NCBI GenBank assembly: GCA_019801415.1
Contig: JAHVJD010000008.1
Span: 124,001 to 188,000 of the forward strand
Source: Nocardioides marinus
GTDB lineage: Bacteria > Pseudomonadota > Alphaproteobacteria > Rhodobacterales > Rhodobacteraceae
Direction: 5' to 3'
Length of the DNA stretch: 64,000 nucleotides
Position 1 is the first letter of the stretch; each line of letters starts with the position of its first letter. Below the pieces are notes generated by a model. That model was not told the origin of the DNA. It was given only the letters and a program-made list of their open reading frames with translations, and did not search any database. Below, piece after piece: positions 7,602-16,314 of this stretch. The position numbers were made by a program, and so were the translations under genes.

Positions 7602-9785
7602 ATGTCGGGGTCGATTCAGGATACCTTCTTTGAGGAGTGCGAAGAGCTCCTCGAAGCAACGGATGAGGGGCTGACCGCTATCGAAGGAGGCGATCACAAC
7701 CCTGAGGTGGTCAATGCGATCTTCCGCGCCGTGCACTCGATCAAGGGTGGCGCCGGGGCCTTTGGCCTGGATGACCTGGTGGCTTTTGCCCACCGGTTCG
7801 AGACCGTCTTCGACGAGGTGCGTTCCAACCGTCTGGACCTCGATGAAAAGCTGATCCAGCTGCTGCTGCGTTCCAGCGACCATCTGTCGGCGCTGGTCGA
7901 GGTGGCCCGCGATGGCGGCCAGGTGGACGAGGCGCACCACGATACCCTGCTGGCGGCATTGGATGAATACATCCCAGAAGAAGAGGAAGACCTGTCTTTC
8001 GAGCCGATGGGGCTCGGTGGGCCGACGCCGGTCGGCGATCTCGGCGGGTTTGCCGCTGCACCGGTGGTGCCGCAGGAGGAAACCTACCGGATTCGCTTCC
8101 ATCCCCTGAAGGAGATGTATGGCACCGGCAATGAACCGTTCTTCCTGTTCCAGGCCCTGCGGGACATGGGCGAGCTGACCGTGACGCTGGACGAGAACGA
8201 GCTGCCCGGCTTTGACGCGATGGACGTCAACGACAGCTACCTGGCCTGGGACCTGGTTTTGGTCACCAAAGAGCCGCGCTCGGTCGTGGAAGCGGTCTTC
8301 GAGTTTGTCGAAGGTCTGTGCGAGCTCTCCATCGTCGGAGATCACGACGCCGAGGCGGAAGCCAATGCGCTTGCGGCTCTGGACGCAATGTTCAGTGCTC
8401 CGCCTGCCGATGGCGCTGCCCTGCCCGACCCGTCGCCCGAAGTGGATAGCGGGACCGCTGCTGCCCCTTTTGAACCGCCGGTCCCCGCACCCGAACCCGA
8501 AGCCACACCGGCAAGCGCCGTGGAAAAGGCATCGGCCCCGAAAGCCGAGAGCGGCAAACAGGAGCAGCGCGGTGGTCCCAAGCCGACGCTCCGTGTCGAG
8601 CTTGAGCGGGTGGACCGGCTGATCAACGCTGTCGGGGAGCTCATCATCAACCATTCGATGCTGGCGCAGCAGATTGCCAATCTGAACGTGGCCGATCTGC
8701 GCGACGTCGAGACCGAGCTGGAAGGCTTCAAGAACCTGGCCCGCGACATTCAGGAAGGCGTCATGGCCATCCGTGCGCAGCCGGTGAAGCCGCTGTTTCA
8801 GCGCATGGCCCGCATCGTCCGTGAGGCTTCGGCCGCCACCGGCAAGACCTGTAAACTGGTCAACGAGGGCGAAAACACCGAAGTCGACAAGACGGTGATC
8901 GAACGGCTGTCCGACCCACTGACGCATATCCTGCGCAACGCGGTCGACCACGGCATCGAAAAGCCCGAGGACCGCGAGGCGGCGGGCAAGCCCGCCACCG
9001 GCGAGATCCGCCTGTCGGCCTCGCACCGGTCGGGGTCGGTCTGCATCGAGATCAAGGACGATGGCGCCGGTGTGAACCGCCCGCGCGTCAAGCAGATCGC
9101 GATCGAAAAGGGGCTGATCCCGGAAAACGCCGAGCTGACCGACAGCGAAATCGACAACCTGCTGTTCATGCCCGGTTTTTCTACCGCCAAGGAGATCTCG
9201 AACCTCTCCGGCCGTGGCGTCGGCATGGATGTGGTGAAGAATGCGGTCACCGGTCTCGGCGGACGCATCAACATCTCCTCCGCGCCCGGCAAGGGCTCGA
9301 CCTTCACCATCATCCTGCCGCTGACCTTGGCGGTGATGGATGGCATGGTGGTGTCGGTCGCGGACCAGACCATGGTGGTGCCGATCACCTCGATCGTCGA
9401 GACCATGCGCGGCAGCGATGACATGATCAACAACCTGGGCGCCGACGGCACCCTGCTGTCGATCCGCGGCAACTTTGTCCCGATCTGCGATGTCGCCGGT
9501 GCCCTTGGTCTGTACCGCGAGAGCGAACAGCAGGCTGGCGTCTATCTGCTGGTGGAAACCGAAACCGGCCAACGCTGCGCCCTGGCGGTGGATGACATCC
9601 ACGACCAGCGCCAGGTGGTCATCAAGAGCCTCGACGGCGTCTGCGGGGAAATTCCCGGTGTCGCCGCCGCAACCATCCTCGGAGACGGCAAGATCGCCAT
9701 GATCCTGGACCCTGAAAGCATCATTGCGGCCTCGCCAACGGCAGCCGCCTTTGACACCGAGCGGAGACTGAGCAATGCAAGCTGA
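7602..9785 (+). CDS. cheA: Chemotaxis histidine kinase CheA
   Basis: Full-length kinase, 727 residues. HPt (P1) domain about 1-105 with phospho-accepting H45 (AVHSIKGGAGAFG); a P2-like region about 155-250; an Ala/Pro/Glu linker about 265-325; P3 dimerisation from about 330 (RVELERVDRLINAVGEL). The ATPase (P4) has N-box HILRNAVDHGIEKPEDR near 442-458, G1 DDGAG at 486-490 and G2 GRGVGMDVV at 537-545. The CheW-like P5 domain runs about 570-712. It receives receptor signals with CheW and phosphorylates CheY and the second receiver. It overlaps cheW by 11 bp. Confidence 0.97.
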   Translation: MSGSIQDTFFEECEELLEATDEGLTAIEGGDHNPEVVNAIFRAVHSIKGGAGAFGLDDLVAFAHRFETVFDEVRSNRLDLDEKLIQLLLRSSDHLSALVEVARDGGQVDEAHHDTLLAALDEYIPEEEEDLSFEPMGLGGPTPVGDLGGFAAAPVVPQEETYRIRFHPLKEMYGTGNEPFFLFQALRDMGELTVTLDENELPGFDAMDVNDSYLAWDLVLVTKEPRSVVEAVFEFVEGLCELSIVGDHDAEAEANALAALDAMFSAPPADGAALPDPSPEVDSGTAAAPFEPPVPAPEPEATPASAVEKASAPKAESGKQEQRGGPKPTLRVELERVDRLINAVGELIINHSMLAQQIANLNVADLRDVETELEGFKNLARDIQEGVMAIRAQPVKPLFQRMARIVREASAATGKTCKLVNEGENTEVDKTVIERLSDPLTHILRNAVDHGIEKPEDREAAGKPATGEIRLSASHRSGSVCIEIKDDGAGVNRPRVKQIAIEKGLIPENAELTDSEIDNLLFMPGFSTAKEISNLSGRGVGMDVVKNAVTGLGGRINISSAPGKGSTFTIILPLTLAVMDGMVVSVADQTMVVPITSIVETMRGSDDMINNLGADGTLLSIRGNFVPICDVAGALGLYRESEQQAGVYLLVETETGQRCALAVDDIHDQRQVVIKSLDGVCGEIPGVAAATILGDGKIAMILDPESIIAASPTAAAFDTERRLSNAS

Positions 9786-10257
9786 AGTTAAGCAAACCGA
9801 CCAGGAAGTGAAACACGCCGAGCACAGCGAGTTTGTCAGCTTTACCGTGGCGGGCCAGGCGTTCTGCCTGAAGATCACCCAGATCCGCGAGATCCGCCGC
9901 TGGTCGCCGGTGACCATCCTGCCGCATGCGCCTGCCGACGTGCTGGGGGTGATGAACCTGCGCGGTGCGGTGATCCCGATCTACGACCTGTCCGCCCGTT
10001 TCGGCCTGCAGCAGACCGAAGCCAGCGAGCGCAACGTGGTGATCGTGGTCTCGGTGCACGGCAAGCCCGTCGGCCTGCTGGCGGAATCGGTGTCCGAGAT
10101 CATCTCGATCAATCCCGACGATATCCAGGACACGCCGCCGGTCGATAGCCGCAACACGATGGAGTACATCCAGGGCATCATCTCGCATGATGACACCATG
10201 GTGCGCATCATCAACCTCGACGCGGTGATCTCGGCTCCGGAGCAGGTACTGCCGTGA
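9775..10257 (+). CDS. cheW: Chemotaxis coupling protein CheW
   Basis: Adaptor linking the receptor tip to CheA; 160 residues. The CheW fold is clear: EFVSFTVAGQAFCLKITQIREIRRW, then the conserved VLGVMNLRGAVIPIYDLSARFGL and VGLLAESVSEIISINPDDI. About 17 charged residues precede the domain. It starts inside the end of cheA (11-bp overlap) and its stop overlaps the cheR GTG start (GTGA), so it is coupled on both sides. Confidence 0.97.
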   Translation: MQAEVKQTDQEVKHAEHSEFVSFTVAGQAFCLKITQIREIRRWSPVTILPHAPADVLGVMNLRGAVIPIYDLSARFGLQQTEASERNVVIVVSVHGKPVGLLAESVSEIISINPDDIQDTPPVDSRNTMEYIQGIISHDDTMVRIINLDAVISAPEQVLP

Positions 10258-11117
10258 GCGCGGAGGGTTCCATCTCCCCTGCGGCCGAAGGGTTTACGCT
10301 GTCGGACAAGGACTTCGAAGCGATTGCGCAGTTTGCGCACAAGCACTTCGGCCTGGCGATGGCCAAAAGCAAGAAGCCGCTGGTGTCGTCGCGCCTCGCC
10401 CGCAAGCTGCGGCAGCGCAACATCACCAACTTCAAGGACTATCTTGCCAGCCTGGATGGCCCCAACGCCGATCAGGAGCGCAGCGGCTTGTTGTCGCTTC
10501 TGACCACGAACGTGACGCACTTCTTCCGGGAGCCGCATCACTTCGAAAGCCTGCGCAACGACGTGTTGCCGGGGCTGGTCGAGCGTGCTCGCAATGGCGG
10601 ACGCGTTCGGATCTGGTCGGCGGGCTGCTCGAACGGGCAGGAACCCTACTCCATCGCCATGACGGTGCTGGAGCAATGTCCTGAAGCGGCCCGTTTGGAC
10701 TTCAAGATCCTCGGCACGGATATTGACCCGGTGGTGGTGCGTACCGCCCAGGCGGCCAAATACCCCGAGGACGAGCTGGCCCAGATCGACTCCAAGTATC
10801 GCGCGCTGTTGCCGGGCCGCGATGCCGACGGCCGGTTGCCGGACAGCCTGCGCCAGATGATCACCTTCGGGGTGCTGAACCTGATCGAGCCCTTCCCGTT
10901 CCGCGGCAAGTTCGATGTGATCTTTTGCCGGAACGTGGCGATCTATTTCGACAACCCGACCCAGCAAAAAGTCTGGAGCGCCTTTCAAAATGTCCTCAAC
11001 CCGGGCGGTTACCTCTTCATCGGTCACTCCGAGCGCATGTCAGGCCCGGCAGCGCAGCACCTGAAGACGGCCGGGATCACAACCTACCTAAACTCACCCG
11101 CAGGCAGGACAAACTGA
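10254..11117 (+). CDS. cheR: Chemotaxis methyltransferase CheR
   Basis: SAM-dependent methyltransferase that methylates receptor glutamates, the counterpart of CheB. 287 residues: an N-terminal helical CheR_N domain, then TTNVTHFFREPHHFESLR, the SAM-binding IWSAGCSNGQEPYSIAM, FKILGTDIDP and DVIFCRNVAIYF. The start is GTG at 10254, overlapping cheW by 4 bp. The VWQDF tail of the nearby MCP would be a natural docking site, but whether this CheR has the beta-subdomain loop that binds such peptides needs a structural comparison. Confidence 0.96.
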   Translation: MSAEGSISPAAEGFTLSDKDFEAIAQFAHKHFGLAMAKSKKPLVSSRLARKLRQRNITNFKDYLASLDGPNADQERSGLLSLLTTNVTHFFREPHHFESLRNDVLPGLVERARNGGRVRIWSAGCSNGQEPYSIAMTVLEQCPEAARLDFKILGTDIDPVVVRTAQAAKYPEDELAQIDSKYRALLPGRDADGRLPDSLRQMITFGVLNLIEPFPFRGKFDVIFCRNVAIYFDNPTQQKVWSAFQNVLNPGGYLFIGHSERMSGPAAQHLKTAGITTYLNSPAGRTN

Positions 11118-11150
11118 CCGCGGCTGCAAGCAGAGCAGAAGGAAAGATAA

Positions 11151-11537
11151 ATGAGCTTGAAAGACTCACTTCGCGTCATGGTGGTGGATGATATGTCGAC
11201 CAGCCGGGGGATCATCACGCAGAGCCTCGACGAGATTGGCATCAAGAACTACATGGTCGAAAATTCCGGCCAGGGCGCCTATCAGAAGCTGGTTCAGACA
11301 CCGGTCCACATGGTGCTGTCGGACTACAACATGCCAGGCATGGACGGCCTGGGCCTGCTGAAGGCCCTGCGCAGCCACCAGGTGACCCAGCGGGTCGGTT
11401 TCATCCTGGTGACCGGCAAGCCGACGCCTGAGATGATCCAGGTCGGTAAACAGCTTGGCCTGAACAACATCATCCGCAAGCCGTTCACGGTGGCGACGAT
11501 GAAGCAGGCCATCGAACAGGTCGTCGGGCGGCTGTAA
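11151..11537 (+). CDS. Second single-domain response regulator (CheY-like)
   Basis: Receiver domain of 128 residues, with intact DD pair (MVVDDMSTSRG), acceptor aspartate in VLSDYNMPGMDGLG, switch threonine in LVTGKPTPEM and lysine in IRKPFT. The DxxTSR pattern and NMPGMDG loop resemble motor-binding CheY proteins more than the first cheY does. It lies 33 bp after cheR and 2 bp before the small CheZ-like gene, so the two are probably made together. CheY is the likely role; a phosphate-sink CheY is the alternative. Confidence 0.93.
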   Translation: MSLKDSLRVMVVDDMSTSRGIITQSLDEIGIKNYMVENSGQGAYQKLVQTPVHMVLSDYNMPGMDGLGLLKALRSHQVTQRVGFILVTGKPTPEMIQVGKQLGLNNIIRKPFTVATMKQAIEQVVGRL

Positions 11538-11539
11538 AG

Positions 11540-11866
11540 ATGGAGCGTCCCGGCAAAGCCCTGAGCGAACTTTGCGCCGCCTCGGCGTGGGAAATGGAAC
11601 AGCTGGGGCGCCAGATGCAGGCCTTGGAAGACGTTGTTCTGGACATTCTGGAACGGGGCACCGCCCCAACCAGCCAGGAACTTCGATCCTTGCAGGATTT
11701 CGATCTGGTGATTCAGACCTTGGCCGGGCTCTCAGGGTTCTACAAACGCGTGCAGGCGCAGGTGGATGACGCCGGCCCTGCCGATCTGCCCGCCGCCGCC
11801 GCTGGCGTCACGCTGGAGAAACTCCGCGATCGACTGCGTGCGGCCAGCGAAATGGCCAATACCTGA
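11540..11866 (+). CDS. Small helical chemotaxis protein, possible remote CheZ-like phosphatase
   Basis: 108 residues, predicted almost entirely helical. I do not recognise a named family. Residues 51-59 read LQDFDLVIQ: a D55-x-x-x-Q59 pair inside a helix, as in the CheZ active helix QDLTGQ, where D143 and Q147 dephosphorylate CheY. It is the last gene of the operon, 2 bp after a CheY-like gene, a sensible place for a phosphatase or CheY partner. It is half the length of E. coli CheZ. The CheZ link is an inference from one short motif plus context. Confidence 0.7.
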   Translation: MERPGKALSELCAASAWEMEQLGRQMQALEDVVLDILERGTAPTSQELRSLQDFDLVIQTLAGLSGFYKRVQAQVDDAGPADLPAAAAGVTLEKLRDRLRAASEMANT

Positions 11867-11874
11867 GCATCGCG

Positions 11875-11902
11875 GTCCCACCCCGGTTCGCCGGGGAGGG
11901 AC
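11875..11902 (+). terminator. Hairpin after the rightward che operon
   Basis: GTCCC-A-CCCCGG pairs with CCGGGG-A-GGGAC around a TTCG tetraloop with a single A-A mismatch, 8 bp after the last che gene. There is no clear T-run. The remaining spacer to 12241 shows no gene that I can support. Confidence 0.55.
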
Positions 11903-12241
11903 AAGTCCTGCCGCTCGGCGGCAGCGCGTCACTTAGCACATAGCTCACACCAGTGATGCTGCCTGCGGTACCAGATCCGACCGAGCGAAGTGACCATATT
12001 TTCCTTTGGCAGACACCACCAGATGCCGGTTCACGCGCCGCCCGACAAGCAACCGTTCCCGACCTATTGCCGCCATTGGGCTGCTGAAGCGCACAGCCGC
12101 CGCGCGCCGCTGCAACGGATAGCCGCGCTTGCCGCGATCCGATCAGCGGGAACCACTTTGGGCGTCCGCGACTTATCTCCTTGCACCTGCAGCCCACTGT
12201 GACCCAAGGTGGCGAAAGCGCGCAGAGGAGAGGATGGCATC

Positions 12242-13891
12242 ATGACGCAAGCCCGGCGCCGCGTGGCGATTGTCGGCTTCGGGCCGCGTGGACTTGGCGC
12301 GCTTGAGGCGCTGGTGCGACAAGCGTTGGTCACCGGAACTTCGGTCGCTATCGATGTTTTTGATCCGTCCCGTTGGCCGGGGGCCGGCCCCAGCTTCAGC
12401 CCCGACGAGAGCGAGATCTGCCTGCTGAACCTGCCTCTGCGCAGCATCTCATTGCCACCCCCACCCCCATGCTCGTGGGTGCAGCAGGATTTTTCGACCT
12501 GGCTGAAAGACCGCCTGCAAGACGGCGCGCAGGATGGGGACGCCTATCTGCCGCGCGCGCTGCTCGGCACCTATTTGCATGAGCGGTACGAAGCCCTCTT
12601 GGCACAGTTGCCGGAGGCCGTATCAGTGGAACATCACCAGGCACGGGTCAACGCGGCGCATCAGGACCAGACCGGCTGGCGGCTGCAGTGCGCGGGCCAC
12701 TCCCACGGCCCTTATGAACATGTGCTGATGTCGCTTGGTCAGCCACAGACGGACCCGGATCCACAGCTCGAACGCTGGCGCAAACATGCGCATCGCCATG
12801 GCTTGCAGCTGTGCGCGGCCTATCCCGGCCATGCGTTGATCGAAGCGGCCGACGCATGGGCTGGGCGTATCGTCGGCATTCGCGGACTGGCCCTGTCGTC
12901 GCTGGATGTGATCCGCATGCTGACGCTTGGTCTGGGCGGTCGGTTTGAAGGCACACGCTACATCGCCTCGGGACGGGAGCCCGCCCGGATCATCCCCTTT
13001 TCACTGGATGGGCAACCGCCTGCGCCGAAACCGCTGAATGCCGCGCTGGACGCACGGTTTGACCCGCTGCCGGACGAAGATGCGGCCTTTGAGGCGGCTC
13101 TGCACGCAGCGCTTTCGGGGGCCGCAGATGCAGGGCCCTCCGCGCTTTTCGGGGCCCTTGGCGCTGCCGTGGCTCGTGTGATCCATTCTGTCGGCGGGGC
13201 AGTGGAGCAGGACGCCATCCAGGACTGGCTGCAACAAGAAGTGGCGGCCGCGGGCAGCCAGGAACAGCTCGCGACGTCCGAGGCGTTGCGCTGTGGCATC
13301 CGGCAGGCGGAGGGGCAGGATCTGCCGACGATCGGCTACACGGTCGGGCAGCTGTGGCGCAAATGGCAGCCGCTGCTCCGCCGTGTTTATGACAGCAGGC
13401 CGATCCCCCCGAACACCGCCCGCGCCTTTACCGCGTTTGACGAGGGGCTGAAGCGGTATTCCTACGGGGCCCCGATCGAGACGGCGCGCCAGCTGCTGAC
13501 GCTGATCGAAACCGGACTGGTAGACCCGCGGGCCGCAGACGATCCGGACATCAGGCTGCGCCCGGAAGGCTGGGAGATACAGGCCGAGGACACGGCTGTG
13601 ATCGCGGATGTCATGATCGACAGCGTGTTGCCGCCCCCGGCGCTTGGCCAGGTGACGGAGCCGCTGGTATCGGGCCTGCTGGAGACAAGGGTTCTCTCGG
13701 CCCTCGATGACGGATTGGGCGCACGCTGCGGATCGGATGCGGTTCTGGTCCGGGCAGACGGTACCCCGGTACAGGGGCTCGGGCTGGCCGGAAGACTGTC
13801 AAACGGCAGCAGCATCGCCAGCGACTCGATCCACGATTGCTTTGGCGACATCGGGGATCGCTGGGCCGCTACGGTGCTGCAACCGACGTGA
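12242..13891 (+). CDS. FAD/NAD(P)-binding protein of the NAD_binding_9 type
   Basis: Cytoplasmic flavoprotein-like protein of 549 residues. The N-terminus has a dinucleotide-binding glycine motif (RRVAIVGFGPRGLGALEAL) and FDPSRWPGAGPSFSP, typical of large Rossmann proteins annotated FAD-NAD(P)-binding. The reaction is unknown. ATG at 12242 follows GAGAGGATGGCATC and directly precedes the Rossmann fold; an in-frame start at 12209 is less likely. It converges on the lysR gene 10 bp downstream and so is probably its own unit. A link to the DMSP/lyase genes nearby is only positional. Confidence 0.8.
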   Translation: MTQARRRVAIVGFGPRGLGALEALVRQALVTGTSVAIDVFDPSRWPGAGPSFSPDESEICLLNLPLRSISLPPPPPCSWVQQDFSTWLKDRLQDGAQDGDAYLPRALLGTYLHERYEALLAQLPEAVSVEHHQARVNAAHQDQTGWRLQCAGHSHGPYEHVLMSLGQPQTDPDPQLERWRKHAHRHGLQLCAAYPGHALIEAADAWAGRIVGIRGLALSSLDVIRMLTLGLGGRFEGTRYIASGREPARIIPFSLDGQPPAPKPLNAALDARFDPLPDEDAAFEAALHAALSGAADAGPSALFGALGAAVARVIHSVGGAVEQDAIQDWLQQEVAAAGSQEQLATSEALRCGIRQAEGQDLPTIGYTVGQLWRKWQPLLRRVYDSRPIPPNTARAFTAFDEGLKRYSYGAPIETARQLLTLIETGLVDPRAADDPDIRLRPEGWEIQAEDTAVIADVMIDSVLPPPALGQVTEPLVSGLLETRVLSALDDGLGARCGSDAVLVRADGTPVQGLGLAGRLSNGSSIASDSIHDCFGDIGDRWAATVLQPT

Positions 13892-13901
13892 CACGCAATT
13901 G

Positions 13902-14783
13902 CTACAAGGCGTTCACCGTCAGCCCCGCGACACCTCTGAGCCAGCGAAAGAACTGCACCGAACGCCGCTTGGCTTGCTGCCCTTCGGAAATTTCCAGCCA
14001 GTAGCCGTTTGGCCCAACCACGGTTGTCGGGGAAATCTGGATCAGGCTGCCCGCGCTGAGCTCGTATTCAATCATGTTCCGGTCAACCACGGCGACACCG
14101 ACCGAGTTCTTGGCAGCCTGAATGGCAAGCTCCAGCGTCGCAAATTCCATGGACGTGCCGCTGGGAAGATCCGGGTTGTCCGGCTCAAGCGCTTGCCAGT
14201 CCTCCCACAGGGGAAACCGTACTCCCTTGTCAAAAACATGCAGAAGGCAGCTTGCCCGCATCGCTTCACGGTCTTCGAAGAGCGCTGGCGAGCAGACGGC
14301 GATGTGCTGCTCGACCAGCAGTTGCACATGTTCCGATCCCGCCGTTGGATGCGCGCCGAAATGGACGATGCAGTCCATACGGATATCCGGCCGAGCCACG
14401 GTGTGAATCGCCAGTTCGACACCGGGAAACCGTTGTGGATAGGACGACAGGCGCCGCGTCAGCCAGCGGGACGCCAAGGTCGGCGGGGCGAGCAAGTTGA
14501 TCTTCTGTCGCTTCAGAGAGCCGGCAGCTTCGCCCACGGCGTCTTCGAGCAGGCCGAAGGTTTCATACACCCTCTCATGCAGGGCCCGGCCCTCGTCCGT
14601 CAGGGAAATACTGTTGCCGACCCGATCAAACAGCTTGAGGTCCAGCGCGTCCTCCAACGCCTTGATCTGTCGGCTTACAGCGCTCTGGGTGACACCCAGC
14701 TGCTGGGCCGCTCCCGTTACGCTGAGGCAATTGCCGACAACTGAAAAAGCCCGGAGCGAAGTGAGACTTGGAAGTGATTTCAT
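13902..14783 (-). CDS. LysR-family transcriptional regulator
   Basis: DNA-binding regulator, 293 residues. Winged HTH at 5-62 (LRAFSVVGNCLSVTGAAQQLGVTQSAVSRQIKALED), then a LysR effector domain. The GcvA-like FDRVGNSISLTDEGRALHERV fits. The start is ATG at 14781-14783, immediately before the HTH, although no strong Shine-Dalgarno is visible. It is divergent from the lyase-aldehyde dehydrogenase genes, with a perfect 34-bp palindrome between them, so it most likely controls that operon. The inducer is unknown. Confidence 0.92.
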   Translation of the reverse strand: MKSLPSLTSLRAFSVVGNCLSVTGAAQQLGVTQSAVSRQIKALEDALDLKLFDRVGNSISLTDEGRALHERVYETFGLLEDAVGEAAGSLKRQKINLLAPPTLASRWLTRRLSSYPQRFPGVELAIHTVARPDIRMDCIVHFGAHPTAGSEHVQLLVEQHIAVCSPALFEDREAMRASCLLHVFDKGVRFPLWEDWQALEPDNPDLPSGTSMEFATLELAIQAAKNSVGVAVVDRNMIEYELSAGSLIQISPTTVVGPNGYWLEISEGQQAKRRSVQFFRWLRGVAGLTVNAL

Positions 14784-14847
14784 GGGGTCGATGCGCAGGT
14801 CTTTGGAACAGGTTGTCCCGGACCTAAAGGTTTTTGGCGCCGAGGTC

Positions 14848-14881
14848 ATTACAAAAAGGAATGACCATTCCTTTTTGTAAT
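14848..14881. promoter_or_regulatory. Perfect 34-bp palindrome in the lysR-lyase intergenic region
   Basis: Half-site ATTACAAAAAGGAATG is followed by AC and its exact reverse complement, a perfect 16+2+16 structure. It lies 65 bp upstream of the lysR ATG and 36 bp upstream of the lyase ATG. It is AT-rich in a GC-rich setting. A regulator operator is the best reading; as RNA it would also form a strong hairpin. Confidence 0.75.
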
Positions 14882-14916
14882 TTGCCTGAATCCCTGAATA
14901 TCCCCAAAGACACGCC

Positions 14917-16314
14917 ATGGCAGCTCGACATGAGGGAGGCGTGGGGCCAGTGGATCATTTCAGGACAGAGCATGATACGCTTGGCGCGGTCTTCGTCCCC
15001 GCGGCTGCCTGCTATGGGGCGCAAACACAGAGATCTGTTGGGATATTCCCTGTTTCTGGGGCTCAAAAGCTGTCGGCATATCCGCAGCTGATCGAAGCGA
15101 TGCTGCACGTCAAACGCGCGGCGGCGCGCACCAACGTGGCCATCGGCGCGTTGCCGAAAGACGCCGAAGCGGCGATCAGCGCGGCCATTGACCATCTGCT
15201 GTCCCGCCCCTTCGAGTCCGATTTTCCCATACATTCATTTCATGGCGGTGGCGGTATAGGCATCAACATGAACGTCAATGAGGTGCTCGCCAATCTCGCA
15301 AATCACCGCGGGTTTGGTGCGCCGTTTGGCAGCTATGCGCCACTGCACCCGAATGACCACATCAACCTCAACCATTCCACCAGCGACTGCCTGTCGACGG
15401 CGTGCCATATCGCGGCGCGTGCCGCATGGGCCGGGCTGGAGGCAGAGCTGTGCGGGCTGGTGGATGATCTGAAGCGGTTCGCGGACCGGTCGGGGGATCA
15501 GCCCAAGCTGGCGCGCACCTGTCTGCAGGATGCAGTGGATATTCGCGCGTCTGATTATTTTGGCGGGGTTGCACACAACCTGCGGCAGCTGACACAGCGC
15601 GCCCAATCCGATGCGAGCGAACTGGCGGCGGTAAACCTGGGCGGCAACATCATCGGCCGCACCGATGACTGCGATCCGGGCTTCTTCGCCCAGATCATGG
15701 ACCAGTTGAACGCGGTTCTGGAGCAAGCCGGGCTGGAGCATGATCTGCGCCGCGCCGACAATCTCTTTGCCGCTTCGCAAGCCCATGATCCGCTGCAGGC
15801 TCTGACCTCGACGCTGGAACTGATCGCCCGGACGCTTGTCCGTTTCGGCGGCGATCTGCGGCTGATGGCGTCGGGGCCGCAGGCAGGCTTCGGCGAGATC
15901 CGCTTGCCGGAAAAACAGCCCGGCTCATCGGCCATTCCCGGCAAGATCAACCCGACGATCCCGGAATACACCATGCAATGCGCAATGATGGCCTGTGGCC
16001 GCGCGGCGACCGTACGCATGACCCAGGATCACGGAGAGCTGGACTACAACCCCTGGCAGATGCTGGTGGTGATCGCCCTGCTCGACATGCTCGCGCTGTT
16101 GCAAGGCGGTGTCGCCTCGCTGCGTCGCAATTGCGTGCACGGGCTGGAACTGAACATCCAGCGCAACACGGAAAATGCGGAGGGCCTGGGGCCGAGCCTC
16201 ATGCAGCTCAAACGCAAATTTGGCTACAGCCGTGCCTCGGCCGTGGCGAAACAGGCCGCGGGCGATGTGTCCATCGTGCGCGCAGCTCTCTCCGAAATAG
16301 AGGAAGTACAATGA
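14917..16314 (+). CDS. Divergent aspartase/fumarase-superfamily lyase
   Basis: 465 residues, the usual length for aspartate ammonia-lyases. It starts like them (FRTEHDTLGAVFVPAAACYGAQTQRSV, about 15-41) and has the superfamily loop GSSAIPGKINPT at 336-347 (normally GSSxMPxKxNP). The substrate-binding signature GSGTxTNMN is altered to HGGGGIGINMN (109-119), the QSxND segment reads HSTSD (153-157), and RT(H/Q)LQDAVP reads RTCLQDAVD. C-N or C-O beta-elimination is the family chemistry, but the substrate is probably not aspartate or fumarate. GTG at 14947 is an alternative start. It overlaps the dehydrogenase gene by 4 bp. Confidence 0.85.
   Translation: MAARHEGGVGPVDHFRTEHDTLGAVFVPAAACYGAQTQRSVGIFPVSGAQKLSAYPQLIEAMLHVKRAAARTNVAIGALPKDAEAAISAAIDHLLSRPFESDFPIHSFHGGGGIGINMNVNEVLANLANHRGFGAPFGSYAPLHPNDHINLNHSTSDCLSTACHIAARAAWAGLEAELCGLVDDLKRFADRSGDQPKLARTCLQDAVDIRASDYFGGVAHNLRQLTQRAQSDASELAAVNLGGNIIGRTDDCDPGFFAQIMDQLNAVLEQAGLEHDLRRADNLFAASQAHDPLQALTSTLELIARTLVRFGGDLRLMASGPQAGFGEIRLPEKQPGSSAIPGKINPTIPEYTMQCAMMACGRAATVRMTQDHGELDYNPWQMLVVIALLDMLALLQGGVASLRRNCVHGLELNIQRNTENAEGLGPSLMQLKRKFGYSRASAVAKQAAGDVSIVRAALSEIEEVQ

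Noticed and set aside
7533-9917. A 794-codon open frame antisense to cheA
   Set aside because: It mirrors cheA through codon-position GC bias, has His/Arg/Gly/Asp-rich sequence without a family motif, and cheA itself is unambiguous.
15978-16310. An N-terminal extension of the aldehyde dehydrogenase
   Set aside because: It lies inside the lyase gene in another frame; the ATG at 16311 gives a standard ALDH length.
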